Shown here: one piece after another, positions 42,728 to 50,586 of the stretch
Numbering within the stretch: the first letter of the stretch is position 1
How the letters are laid out: every line of letters starts with the position of its first letter
DNA from: Allocoleopsis franciscana PCC 7113
GTDB lineage: Bacteria; Cyanobacteriota; Cyanobacteriia; Cyanobacteriales; Coleofasciculaceae
Length of the DNA stretch: 64,000 nt
Assembly (NCBI RefSeq): GCF_000317515.1
Contig: NC_019738.1
Coordinates: 3,560,001-3,624,000, forward strand
Direction of reading: 5' to 3'
Translations under genes and position numbers: made by a program
Notes under the pieces: generated by a model
Told to the model about the DNA's origin: nothing
Databases searched by the model: none
The model's input: the letters and a program-made list of their open reading frames with translations, nothing else

Positions 42728-43624
42728 GTGCCGAAGTCGCCTTCCTTGCTCGATTATCATCAAGGGCTTGAGTACGACAAACTGTTGCCATCACCGCCGT
42801 TGCTGCTCAGTCAGGGGCACTGGCGGGGGTTAGTGTTGGAGCACCACGACGCTCCGCCTTGGGAAATCCCTGAGTATTGTGTCTCCCACCATCACATCGG
42901 CTTGATGCTTGGCCCATGGCACGGTGAACAATGGATCGACGGTCGCCGCCATTCAGAAATGGCACCTACAGGGAGCCTCTGTATGATTCCGGCTGGAGTA
43001 CCCTTTGCCTCGCGTTGGCAGAATCGATCGCAGGCGATTGTGCTGGCGTTAGATCCATCTTTACTGGGGACGGTGGTCCATGAGGCGGTGGGGTGTGATC
43101 GCATCGAACTCAACTTTTGCTGGTTGCACGATGGCGATCCCTTCATCAGCCAAATTTTGCACCTGCTCAAGTCCGATACAGAGTCTGGTCATCCCATCGG
43201 TCCACTCTATGGAGATTCCCTAGCCACTGCTTTGATAGTCCATTTGCTCAAGCAGTACGTAACGCAGCCACCTCTGTTGCCGGTCTACACCGGAGGCATA
43301 CCCAGATATAGACTAATCCCTGTATTGGAATATATTGATGCCCATCTGCAACACTCCATTAGCTTGCAGGATTTAGCCGACATTGCTGGGATGAGTCAGT
43401 ACTACTTCTGCCGCATGTTTCGACAAACGATGGGAATCGCCCCATTTCAGTATGTTCGCCAGAAGCGCATTGAAAAGGCAAAAAAATTGCTTGAGCAACC
43501 CCACCTGAGCATTTTAGAGGTGGGGTTGCAATGTGGATTCATCAGTCCTAGCCACTTTACTCGACAGTTTCACCAGACTGTTGGAGTAACGCCAAAAGCT
43601 TACCGCAACACTTTTTTACCCTAG
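42728..43624 (+). CDS. AraC-family transcriptional regulator
   Basis: A 298-residue protein with a GTG start. The N-terminal half is a cupin-like sensing domain ('CVSHHHIGLMLGPWHGEQWI', 'GSLCMIPAGVPFASRWQNRS'). The C-terminal 100 residues hold two helix-turn-helix motifs: 'ISLQDLADIAGMSQYYFCRM' and 'SILEVGLQCGFISPSHFTRQ', followed by 'VGVTPKAYRN'. It is divergent from the methyltransferase operon and could control it. The effector is unknown. Confidence 0.9.
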   Translation: MPKSPSLLDYHQGLEYDKLLPSPPLLLSQGHWRGLVLEHHDAPPWEIPEYCVSHHHIGLMLGPWHGEQWIDGRRHSEMAPTGSLCMIPAGVPFASRWQNRSQAIVLALDPSLLGTVVHEAVGCDRIELNFCWLHDGDPFISQILHLLKSDTESGHPIGPLYGDSLATALIVHLLKQYVTQPPLLPVYTGGIPRYRLIPVLEYIDAHLQHSISLQDLADIAGMSQYYFCRMFRQTMGIAPFQYVRQKRIEKAKKLLEQPHLSILEVGLQCGFISPSHFTRQFHQTVGVTPKAYRNTFLP

Positions 43625-43748
43625 TAAACGTTCCAATCAAAAATTGACTGCGTGTTTGCGTGCGATCTGGACATCGCTTATCCTGCCCACTCAATTTTTA
43701 TGCGATCGCAACCCCATTGAATAACCCAACCTGACGGCATAGATAAAT

Positions 43749-43767
43749 AGAACACAAAATGTGTTCT
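43749..43767. promoter_or_regulatory. Perfect palindrome AGAACACA-AAA-TGTGTTCT
   Basis: Eight-base arms with a 3-base centre, 125 bases after the AraC gene. It could be a weak terminator or an operator. The rest of 43625-43961 shows no gene. A GCTAACGTTGCCCATCACCC sequence near 43866 resembles an attC end but has no partner. Confidence 0.35.
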
Positions 43768-43961
43768 TCAAGCGATCTTAAAGACTTTACAGCGATTCCC
43801 ACTGGGATGAGATAGGGGGTGTGGGGGTGGCTTACTCATGGGAAAACCGCTGTAAGTGAAGCCGGCTAACGTTGCCCATCACCCGCCGCAGATAACCTTT
43901 GCCACTCACCGATCATTTGACATTGTTCCGGTGCATTGGGATTGTTGTGCCGCGCTGCTTG

Positions 43962-44412
43962 TCACAGAGTTGCTCTCCATTGGACGATGACCTGCGCTAA
44001 ATTGTGCATAGATTTCTCTAAATTCACTTCAAAATCTGCCGCTGCTTGATAATCTGCTGTATCTGTTACTCCACGCAATTCAAGGTAATCTTTCTTATTG
44101 AATTTACACGCTCTTGCTCCTCCTGCTCCTTCCCACGCCACCGCTATACAATTGGTTAAGTTCATTAATTCTTGTCCTCTTGCAGCATCAACAACATCCT
44201 CGTCACCGCTCGCAACAGCACCAAAATGAATCGAAAACGCTGAATTCGTCTGAGGTAGATTTTTCAGTGTCTTGATGACTTGACGATCGCCCTTGAAACG
44301 CGGCAATGGACGGCTCACAAATTTCAGGGTGTAGTCATGTTCAACCGTTTCAGTTGCAACAACAACATCACCAATTGCCAATAAGTCAGATAAGGCTCCA
44401 CCGGCTCCAGGT
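43962..44412 (-). pseudogene. MTA/SAH nucleosidase-like protein, N-terminus missing
   Basis: The minus strand encodes the C-terminal two-thirds of a purine-nucleoside-phosphorylase-fold hydrolase: 'GALSDLLAIGDVVVATETVE', 'AWEGAGGARACKFNKKDYLE' and 'LRGVTDTADYQAAADFEVNL', where the Glu-Arg-Gly-x-Thr-Asp type active-site motif is kept. The frame opens after a stop just upstream of 'PGAGGAL', so the first 70 or so residues, including the catalytic Glu region, are absent. The 139-codon ATG-started frame could be made but would not be active. Probably a 5' truncation next to the divergent gene at 44452. Confidence 0.7.
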
Positions 44413-44451
44413 CAAAGTTTTACAGAAGTCGTAATTGTAGGAACCTAGACG

Positions 44452-44919
44452 ATGACTGAAACAAACACTCAAGATTGGCAGCAAGATTTTATCGCCACTA
44501 ACCTGTTAGCAATTGGTTATAACGCTTGGGTTGGTTACTTGGGAGGAGAGCGTGGTGCGGTTATTTGTAGTACCAATTCTCCAACTGTTGGTGCTTGTGG
44601 AGAAACATTCAAAGCACACTTTGTCCCGCGTCGTCGTCTAGCCGCTTTTCTAAATGCGTGGTTATCAGCTCCCGATACAGTGCTACTGCAAAGGCATTTT
44701 ATGAACGCTTACATTCTCCAAGCTGTAGATAACTATAATCCCCAAAAGGATGTTGTCTTTTTGTTGGAATATGCCAATCAAGCTGCCTTTTTTTACTTGA
44801 CAAATTTACCGATTACCCCGCCGCAATGTCACGAAATTGTCTGCAAAGAATGGGAAGAATTCCAACCTCAGAACACCCAACAGAGAGAAGGAAAAAATGA
44901 TGCGATTAGTTCAACATAA
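44452..44919 (+). CDS. Uncharacterised protein, family member B (CobW-linked)
   Basis: A 155-residue soluble protein paralogous to the metE-linked protein at 34300. Shared positions include 'DWQQDFIATNLLAIGYNAWV', 'GYLGGERGAVICS', 'HFVPRRRLAAFLNAW', 'YNPQKDVVFLLE' and 'ITPPQCHEIVCKEWEEFQP'. This copy has three to four Cys. It starts a plus-strand run of metal-related genes (TonB remnant, 2Fe-2S fusion, metallophosphoesterase, CobW). The ribosome site is weak. The family has no name that I know; repeated linkage to B12/metal genes is the only clue to its job. Confidence 0.75.
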   Translation: MTETNTQDWQQDFIATNLLAIGYNAWVGYLGGERGAVICSTNSPTVGACGETFKAHFVPRRRLAAFLNAWLSAPDTVLLQRHFMNAYILQAVDNYNPQKDVVFLLEYANQAAFFYLTNLPITPPQCHEIVCKEWEEFQPQNTQQREGKNDAISST

Positions 44920-45073
44920 AATAGCCGTCGCTCTCAAACTCCATATCCCCTTGGGTGGGAATGTAGTATTCAACGTTATCCTGGATAATTTATTTGACGA
45001 GCAATACGAACAATATCCCGGTTATCCCGGAGTGGGACGTAGTTTTCGGCTGGGTATCAGTACCACATTTTAG
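44897..45073 (+). pseudogene. TonB-dependent receptor C-terminal fragment
   Basis: A frame starting near ATG 44897, inside the end of the previous gene, encodes 58 residues: 'VALKLHIPLGGNVVFNVILD', 'NLFDEQYEQYPGYPGVGRSF', ending 'RLGISTTF' with terminal Phe. These are the last strands of a TonB-receptor barrel. Plug, most of the barrel and signal peptide are absent. It is a deletion remnant that suggests an outer-membrane metal receptor once belonged to this cluster. Confidence 0.8.
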
Positions 45074-45082
45074 GAAATTTAT

Positions 45083-45964
45083 ATGGGTGAATTCTCTCGT
45101 TTGGTTACACCGCTCAATTGTTGCCTTACCGAACCCCTACCAACGGGCGGACAGATTGAGTACGAAGACTTTCCCTGTACGATTGATGTCACCGGCCCCC
45201 TGTTGTACACCCTATTTCAAGAACGCTGGCAGGAAACCCAGATTGGTCATGTGGTAGAGGGTAGTGTACTGGAACTGGAATTTACCCAACCCCCGAAAAT
45301 TTGCATCCTCTACGATGGCTATCTCACTGTCGTAACCGAGGCGTGGCATCTGCATCTTTGCCTGGAAGAACATTTGGGCGGCCCTTTGGAAAAAACACCC
45401 CCCAAACTGCGACAGCAACGGTTAATTCATCGGGCATCGCTGTATCGTCGTTTAAATGAAAAAGGAGAAGCCCGCAGTTGGGGCATTCAGTTCTGGAACG
45501 GTGCAGGCGAAAAGATGATGAATCTGTTTTTGCCCAATCCCTTTGTTGGGGAGGATGAAGACTTGTTACCGGAGGGCAAACCTCAACTGGAAAAGTTGAG
45601 TCTTTACCAGGAATTGCGCGAGATTTACGTCCTGGGTACCCGCCCCATCCCGTTTGAGAATAACCCACTTAAGCGCCCTTATCTGGCAGTATGCCGCTCA
45701 AGTCGCTGTTACCCATCGCGCAACTGGCAGCCGATTTTGGAGGCGCTGCAACAGGCAGTAAAAGATGCCGGAATGGATGTGTATGTCATGACTTCCGGTT
45801 GTTTGGAGGTTTGCAAGATGGGGCCAGTAGTGTTTTATTCGGGCGATCGCACCTGGTATACCCGCGTTAATCCCGATCTTGCTAGTCGGATTGTCCGAGA
45901 ACATTTGGTACAAGGTCAACCGATTAAAGACCATCTTTATCCACCAGTCAAAGTGGAATCTTGA
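45083..45964 (+). CDS. Protein with C-terminal thioredoxin-like 2Fe-2S domain
   Basis: A 293-residue protein with AGGAAA 7 bases before its ATG. The first 190 residues are a cyanobacterial conserved region without known motifs ('EGSVLELEFTQPPKICILYD', 'WHLHLCLEEHLGG', 'GIQFWNGAGEKMMNLFLPNP'). The C-terminal 100 residues are a thioredoxin-like 2Fe-2S ferredoxin domain with cysteines in 'AVCRSSRCYPSRNW' and 'SGCLEVCKMGPVVFYS', then 'WYTRVNPDLASRIVREHLVQ'. The domain is related to DUF1636. Position beside CobW genes suggests metal or redox handling in the cytoplasm. The N-terminal domain's role is unknown. Confidence 0.8.
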   Translation: MGEFSRLVTPLNCCLTEPLPTGGQIEYEDFPCTIDVTGPLLYTLFQERWQETQIGHVVEGSVLELEFTQPPKICILYDGYLTVVTEAWHLHLCLEEHLGGPLEKTPPKLRQQRLIHRASLYRRLNEKGEARSWGIQFWNGAGEKMMNLFLPNPFVGEDEDLLPEGKPQLEKLSLYQELREIYVLGTRPIPFENNPLKRPYLAVCRSSRCYPSRNWQPILEALQQAVKDAGMDVYVMTSGCLEVCKMGPVVFYSGDRTWYTRVNPDLASRIVREHLVQGQPIKDHLYPPVKVES

Positions 45965-46001
45965 AGTTTGCCGTTTTAATTAATTCAAAGGAGACAATAC
46001 T

Positions 46002-46390
46002 ATGAGTTACATTGAATCAAATCTGACATTGAAACCAAATCTGACTCAAGATTGGTTACGGGGATGTCAAGCGATCGCTAAAAGTCAATTTTGGTTTTTC
46101 CTCCTCTTAGCTTTAGCAACCGCAAGTAATGTTATCTATACTTGTACCGTTCCCTTGGTGGGATTTGGTGTGATCGCCGGATCGACTCTTCCCCGTCGTC
46201 GTGCCTTAGCTACAGTAATGACTGTTTGGCTAGTCAATCAAGTATTAGGATTTGGCTTTCGTCAGTATCCCTGGACAATCTCTACCTTTGCTTGGGGATT
46301 AGTGAAGGTAATGCAATTTGGGGAATTTCCCTAACTGCAATTCACAGCTTACTGGTTTGGGATAACTTGCGTCTGTCTCAGCACTATTAA
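46002..46390 (+). pseudogene. Membrane protein, probably frameshifted or internally deleted
   Basis: A frame from ATG 46002 (AAGGAG upstream) encodes 110 residues with three hydrophobic segments ('SQFWFFLLLALATASNVIYT', 'VPLVGFGVIAGSTL', 'ALATVMTVWLVNQVLGFGFR') and stops at 46334 after 'FAWGLVKVMQFGEFP'. A different frame then reads 'WGISLTAIHSLLVWDNLRLS' to 46390, which looks like the normal last helix of the same protein. From memory, family members are about 200 residues, so an internal deletion with frame change seems likely. It lies between the 2Fe-2S gene and the phosphoesterase. Confidence 0.5.
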
Positions 46391-46416
46391 AAACTTTGAT
46401 TTCTCATTTAGTATTG

Positions 46417-47163
46417 ATGTCGATGTCCATTACCATCGCTCAATTAACTGATACCCATCTTTGCTGTCATCCCGATGCGGAACTGCGGGGTTCTCGTCCT
46501 TGGCACAGTTTAAAAGCGGTAGTGCAGCAGGTGGCAAAAATCAATCCTGATTATCTTCTGCTGACGGGAGATCTGGCTGATAGAGGTTCTCCCTCTGCCT
46601 ATCAACAGTTAATTGATTTGATTAGTCCGCTGCAAATTCCTACCTATTGGCTTTCTGGCAATCACGATCGCTTGTCAGTAATGAGAGAAGTTCTCGTTCA
46701 TTCCCTTTTTCATGCACCAAAAGCTGTACTTCTAGGGGGTTGGCAATTAATTTTATTGGATTCAACTTTAGCTAATTCCCGTTTTGGCGAAGGTGAAATA
46801 TCTCCCCAGTCGTTGCAATTTTTAGCAAAAAGTCTCGAAGTTGAACTTCCTACTTTGATAGCTTTGCACCATCATCCTTTACCTTTTGGGATTGATTGGT
46901 TAGATCAGATGCAAGTTCAAAATGCGGATGAATTCCTTGCCCTGATTGATCGCGCCTCCCAAGTACAAGCCGTAGTATTTGGTCATATTCACACCGCGTT
47001 TCACCAACAACAGGGCAATACCCATTTTTACGGTAGCCCTTCCACTTGTTTGCAGTTAGATTTACCTCAAGCTACACCTAAGGACAAGCTACCGGGTTTT
47101 CGCTTGCTCCACTTGCATCCCGATGGCACGCACCAGACTGAAGTTCATCGCGTTATGGTATGA
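46417..47163 (+). CDS. Metallophosphoesterase, CpdA-like
   Basis: About 248 residues from the ATG of 'MSMSITIAQLTDTHLC'; an ATG or TTG seven codons earlier is open but unsupported. All calcineurin-like metal motifs are present: D-x-H in 'LTDTHL', GDLAD in 'YLLLTGDLADRG', GNHD in 'WLSGNHDRLS', 'LIALHHHPLP' and GHIH in 'AVVFGHIHTAF'. It resembles class III cyclic-nucleotide phosphodiesterases such as CpdA, though the substrate may be another phosphodiester. It uses two metal ions, often Fe/Mn/Zn. It precedes the CobW fragment by 40 bases, in the metal cluster. Confidence 0.88.
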   Translation: MSMSITIAQLTDTHLCCHPDAELRGSRPWHSLKAVVQQVAKINPDYLLLTGDLADRGSPSAYQQLIDLISPLQIPTYWLSGNHDRLSVMREVLVHSLFHAPKAVLLGGWQLILLDSTLANSRFGEGEISPQSLQFLAKSLEVELPTLIALHHHPLPFGIDWLDQMQVQNADEFLALIDRASQVQAVVFGHIHTAFHQQQGNTHFYGSPSTCLQLDLPQATPKDKLPGFRLLHLHPDGTHQTEVHRVMV

Positions 47164-47202
47164 CGTTCAACGGTTAGAAATAACGAGAGGAGATTCTTGT
47201 AA

Positions 47203-47739
47203 ACAAGTATTCGGTACAAGTTAGAGGAATTAGAATCTTATCTGAGGACGGTCAAACAGGGTGCTAGAACTCTACATTGTCAATATGGTCAAGTGCCATT
47301 ACCATTAATTTTGGATGTAGGATTGACGCAGATCGAGGAATATAATAAAGAGCTGGAGACAAAGCAGCACGACGCTCACGAGCATCATTTCCATCATGAA
47401 CATGACCATGAGCATCACCATCATCACCATGGACATCATTCGCATCACTTAGAAAATGATGGATTTGTTTCAGTTTCTTTTGTGAGCGATCGCCCCTTTG
47501 ATGTCCACAAATTCGAGAAATTTCTGACACAACAGATGTCCAACAATGTCTTCCGGGCAAAAGGCATCCTCTGGTTTAGTGATAGTCCATTACGGCATAT
47601 CTTTCAACTGAGTGGTTCTCGTTACGACTTACAGGATGATGTATGGCTCAGTTCGCCCAAAACCCAATTGGTATTTATTGGTCGCAATCTGGATACCGAT
47701 GAAATCCTCCAACAGCTCAATCAATGTTTAGTGTCATAA
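47203..47739 (+). pseudogene. CobW-family C-terminal half with His-rich metal loop
   Basis: The frame opens after a TAA at 47200-47202 and reads 'LEELESYLRTVKQGARTLHC', 'GQVPLPLILDVGLTQIEEY', a stretch of about 35 residues with more than 20 His plus Asp/Glu (47370-47450), then a CobW_C domain ('DGFVSVSFVSDRPFDVHKFE', 'RAKGILWFSDSPLRHIFQLS', 'QLVFIGRNLDTDEILQQLN'). The N-terminal GTPase domain with Walker A is absent. A GTG at 47293 could start a 148-residue protein. It is probably a truncated zinc- or cobalt-chaperone GTPase, though the His-rich protein might still bind metal. A complete CobW follows 87 bases later. Confidence 0.8.
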
Positions 47740-47786
47740 CTAAATTTTGACTTGAATGGGTGAAAACCTTCCCTACTGCCATGAGA

Positions 47787-47801
47787 GTGATTATCATTAT
47801 G
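47787..47801. promoter_or_regulatory. Fur/Zur-like box before cobW
   Basis: GTGATTATCATTATG contains TGATTATCATTAT, close to the ATAATGATAATCA pattern shared by cyanobacterial Fur and Zur sites. It lies about 25 bases before the CobW ATG, where bound repressor would block transcription. CobW/ZNG1-type genes are common Zur targets. Only an approximate match by eye. Confidence 0.4.
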
Positions 47802-47826
47802 GAAAACAGAGAATTATTATTATTCT

Positions 47827-48798
47827 ATGGTTACTGCCAAAACATCCAGCTCAGTTCCGGTTACGGTTCTCACAGGCTACCTGGGAGCGGGGAAAACAAC
47901 GCTCCTGAATCGCATCCTCACCCACGAACACGGTAAAAAGGTTGCCGTGATTGTCAATGAGTTCGGGGAAGTCGGCATTGACAACCAGCTCGTCATCGAT
48001 GCCGATGAAGAAATCTTTGAGATGAACAACGGCTGTATCTGCTGCACCGTGAGAGGTGACTTGATTCGGATTATCGGCAACTTGATGCGGCGGCGCAACA
48101 AATTCGACCATCTGGTGATTGAAACCACTGGGTTAGCTGACCCTGCACCCGTCATTCAAACCTTTTTTGTCGATGAAGATATGCGGGAGCAACTTTCTCT
48201 CGATGCCGTCGTGACGGTGGTGGATGCCAAACATATTTGGGAACACTGGGAGGCAGATGAAGCGCAAGAACAAATCGCCTTTGCTGACGTGATTTTAATC
48301 AACAAGACGGATTTGGTGACACCCGAACAGCTTTCGGAGCTAGAAAAGCGGATTCGAGCGATGAATGCGATGGCAAAAATCCACCACACCCGCAACGCAG
48401 AGTTAGGGATGGATGCCCTGTTGGGAGTCAAAGCCTTTGACCTGCAACGAGCTCTAGAAATTGACCCAGAATTTTTGAGCGAAACGGCTCACGAACATGA
48501 CGAAACCGTGGGGTCTGTCGCTCTAGTTGAGTCAGGTGAACTGGACGGTCAAAAGCTGAACGATTGGCTGTCGCGGCTGTTGCAAACGCAAGGACCCGAT
48601 ATCTTCCGTATGAAGGGCATTCTCACCATCAAAGGAGAAGACCATCGATTTGTCTTCCAAGGTGTGCACATGTTGTTTGATGGGACACGCGATCGCCCCT
48701 GGAAGCCTGGGGAAACTCGCAAAAATGAACTCGTGTTCATTGGTCGCAATTTGGACAAAGCTCAACTCAGAGAGGACTTTGTAGCGTGTATGGCTTAA
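47827..48798 (+). CDS. CobW/ZNG1-family metallochaperone GTPase
   Basis: A 323-residue G3E-family GTPase: Walker A 'LTGYLGAGKTTLLNRILTHE', 'VAVIVNEFGEVGIDNQLVI', the metal-binding CxCC motif in 'MNNGCICCTVRGDL', Walker B 'VIETTGLADPAP', and base-specific 'INKTDLV'. The CobW_C domain spans about 235-323 ('IFRMKGILTIKGEDHRFVFQ', 'NELVFIGRNLDKAQL'). Such proteins use GTP to deliver zinc (or in some cases cobalt) to client enzymes. It has only a few His in the linker ('AHEHDE'), unlike the His-rich fragment before it. A Fur/Zur-like box precedes it, and the WD40 gene overlaps its end. Confidence 0.93.
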   Translation: MVTAKTSSSVPVTVLTGYLGAGKTTLLNRILTHEHGKKVAVIVNEFGEVGIDNQLVIDADEEIFEMNNGCICCTVRGDLIRIIGNLMRRRNKFDHLVIETTGLADPAPVIQTFFVDEDMREQLSLDAVVTVVDAKHIWEHWEADEAQEQIAFADVILINKTDLVTPEQLSELEKRIRAMNAMAKIHHTRNAELGMDALLGVKAFDLQRALEIDPEFLSETAHEHDETVGSVALVESGELDGQKLNDWLSRLLQTQGPDIFRMKGILTIKGEDHRFVFQGVHMLFDGTRDRPWKPGETRKNELVFIGRNLDKAQLREDFVACMA

Positions 48799-49898
48799 AT
48801 GCTACGGGCAAAAAGTTATTCGACCGACACTTTTCGGGGACACTTTCAGAATATGTAACCGCGATCGCCTGGTCACCGGATGGAAAAATCCTAGCTGCCA
48901 GTTCTGCGTCAGGGGAGGTCATGCTTTGGCGAGATTTACCCAGTCAAGGCGAGGTGGCATGGCCTTTGTTTCCCCTACAAGTCGGTGAGGGTCAATCGGT
49001 AGACTGCCTTGCTTTCTCGAAGGATGGAGAATTTCTCGCTGCTGGCGGTCAGGATGGACGGGTGAAAATTTGGCGTTTGCATCCAAATGCAGGAGTATAC
49101 AGATGTAGACCCTTGCACACTCTAGAAAATGCCCCGGCTTGGGTTGACAAGCTCAGTTGGAGTCCCACAAGCAACCAGCTTGCCTTTTGTTTAAAGCGTC
49201 ACGTCCAAGTGTGGGAGGCTGATGCGGCTGAAGTGGCAGCGACACTTAATTTTGAGGAGTCGTCTGTACTGGGCATATCCTGGCATCCATCGGGACAGCA
49301 CCTAGCCATCTGTGGCGACAAAGGAGTTAAGGTTTGGAATGCTGCTGATTGGCATGATGACCCCTGTTTCTTCGCTCTGCCTACCGCTAGTGTTGCGCTC
49401 GCTTGGTCGCCTGATGGCAAGTACCTGGCTGCTGGCAATCTCGACAACACCCTGACGGTTTGGGAATGGGGCAACCTCGACCCCTGGGTGATGCGCGGCT
49501 TTCCCGGGAAAATCCGCAATCTGGTGTGGTCGAAGCCACTGACGGCGGTAGGTGCGCCCCTATTAGCCATGTCTAGCGTGGAGGGTGTTGTGGTTTGGGA
49601 AAAGCAGGCTCAGGAGTTAGGCGGTTGGGACGGTCGGGTGCTGGAGGCTCATGACGGCATGGTACAGGCTTTAGCCTTTCAACCTGACACCTTTCTTTTA
49701 TCATCAGCCGCTGACGACGGTCAAATTTGTCTTTGGCACAAAGCCAAAAAAGTCGCACAAATTTTGGAAGGCGCACCCGACGGTTTTTCCTGTCTGGCTT
49801 GGCATCCCCAAGGGCATCAACTTGCTGCTGGTGGTCAAAATGGTGAATTGCTGATTTGGTCGAAATCTATGCGAGGCAAAGGGTTTGGAGGACAGTGA
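48786..49898 (+). CDS. WD40-repeat protein coupled to CobW
   Basis: A 370-residue protein starting at GTG 48786 within the last codons of cobW (13-base overlap), so translation is coupled. It consists of about seven WD40 blades forming one propeller: 'VTAIAWSPDGKILAASSASG', 'VDCLAFSKDGEFLAAGGQDG', 'VALAWSPDGKYLAAGNLDNT', 'FSCLAWHPQGHQLAAGGQNG'. No signal peptide, so it is cytoplasmic. WD40 genes next to cobW recur in cyanobacteria. It may hold a client protein for the metallochaperone, which is inference. Confidence 0.88.
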   Translation: MYGLNATGKKLFDRHFSGTLSEYVTAIAWSPDGKILAASSASGEVMLWRDLPSQGEVAWPLFPLQVGEGQSVDCLAFSKDGEFLAAGGQDGRVKIWRLHPNAGVYRCRPLHTLENAPAWVDKLSWSPTSNQLAFCLKRHVQVWEADAAEVAATLNFEESSVLGISWHPSGQHLAICGDKGVKVWNAADWHDDPCFFALPTASVALAWSPDGKYLAAGNLDNTLTVWEWGNLDPWVMRGFPGKIRNLVWSKPLTAVGAPLLAMSSVEGVVVWEKQAQELGGWDGRVLEAHDGMVQALAFQPDTFLLSSAADDGQICLWHKAKKVAQILEGAPDGFSCLAWHPQGHQLAAGGQNGELLIWSKSMRGKGFGGQ

Positions 49899-50224
49899 CC
49901 AAACAAATAGGGACTGCCATTGAGGGGATTGGCGGCTGGTGAGGAGGGAAATCTCTAATCCCTAATCCTCTCAAGAGCCATTAGACCTGTCCGAAAATTG
50001 GAAAAGCTCTGTGCCGTCAGTTAAGTTGACGTTGATTGGGATTGTGTCCTCAGTGGTGCTGAATTTGTCCTCTGGTTTCTGTACTGTCGTAGCTCAGTTT
50101 GTCTTGTTTCGCTTGAAAGCGTTCTCGTTCTCCTGTCTGAGGCAGGTACGAGTCTGGCGGGAAGGAAAAGGCTATAATTTCTTACATTGATTATTCCCCC
50201 AAGAACCATTGCCGAGGAATTTTT
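49899..50224. other. Intergenic stretch, 326 bp, with a -10 hexamer
   Basis: GAGGAGGGAAATC...AATCCCTAATCCTCTC at about 49938-49973 can fold into a hairpin behind the WD40 gene. A perfect TATAAT at 50173-50178 lies about 45 bases before the ATG at 50225 and is the likely promoter -10 of that gene; no good -35 is seen. No other gene is evident. Confidence 0.4.
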
Positions 50225-50497
50225 ATGCACAGAGCTACGCTGACTTTACTTGCCTCCGCTGGAAGCTTAGCGATTATGGTACTAATTGCCAATCCCGCAG
50301 ATGCTGCTCCAGTAGTAGCCCCAAATATAGATTCTGTGATGGAAGCACCAGCTGTACAGATTGTTAAGAAGCACCGCACCAATCCAATGCTCAACTTGGT
50401 TGCACAACAGAGCAACCCGATTTTAGACCAAATGGGATGCAACTGCACGGCCTGCATAAAGGCTCTTCGTCAAATGCAAGGTCAATTCACCCTTTAG
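50225..50497 (+). CDS. Small secreted protein with CNCxxC motif
   Basis: A 90-residue protein with GAGGAA 5 bases before its ATG. Signal peptide: 'MHRATLTLLASAGSLAIMVL' to ANPADA, cleaved about residue 27. The mature part of about 63 residues ends 'MGCNCTACIKALRQMQGQFT' L. The three closely spaced Cys could bind a metal or form a disulphide. Short secreted proteins with this C-terminal Cys motif occur in other cyanobacteria as hypothetical proteins. It lies between the metal cluster and the exporter genes. I assign no function. Confidence 0.75.
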   Translation: MHRATLTLLASAGSLAIMVLIANPADAAPVVAPNIDSVMEAPAVQIVKKHRTNPMLNLVAQQSNPILDQMGCNCTACIKALRQMQGQFTL

Positions 50498-50586
50498 TAT
50501 TCGGTTTCTTGTTCTAAGCTGTGCGAACTCTGTGTCTGTGTGGTTCATATAAAAAATGGGGTCATCACCCCGATATGGTATTAACT

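Noticed and set aside
43860-43960. Possible third attC site (GCTAACGTTGCCCATCACCC)
   Set aside because: Only one end resembles a core and no GTTRRRY partner or paired arms were found within 150 bases.
47851-48431. Minus-strand frames of 86-92 codons opposite cobW
   Set aside because: Mirror frames of a strongly coding GTPase gene.
49199-49570. 123-codon minus-strand frame
   Set aside because: Antisense to the WD40 gene, no start signal.
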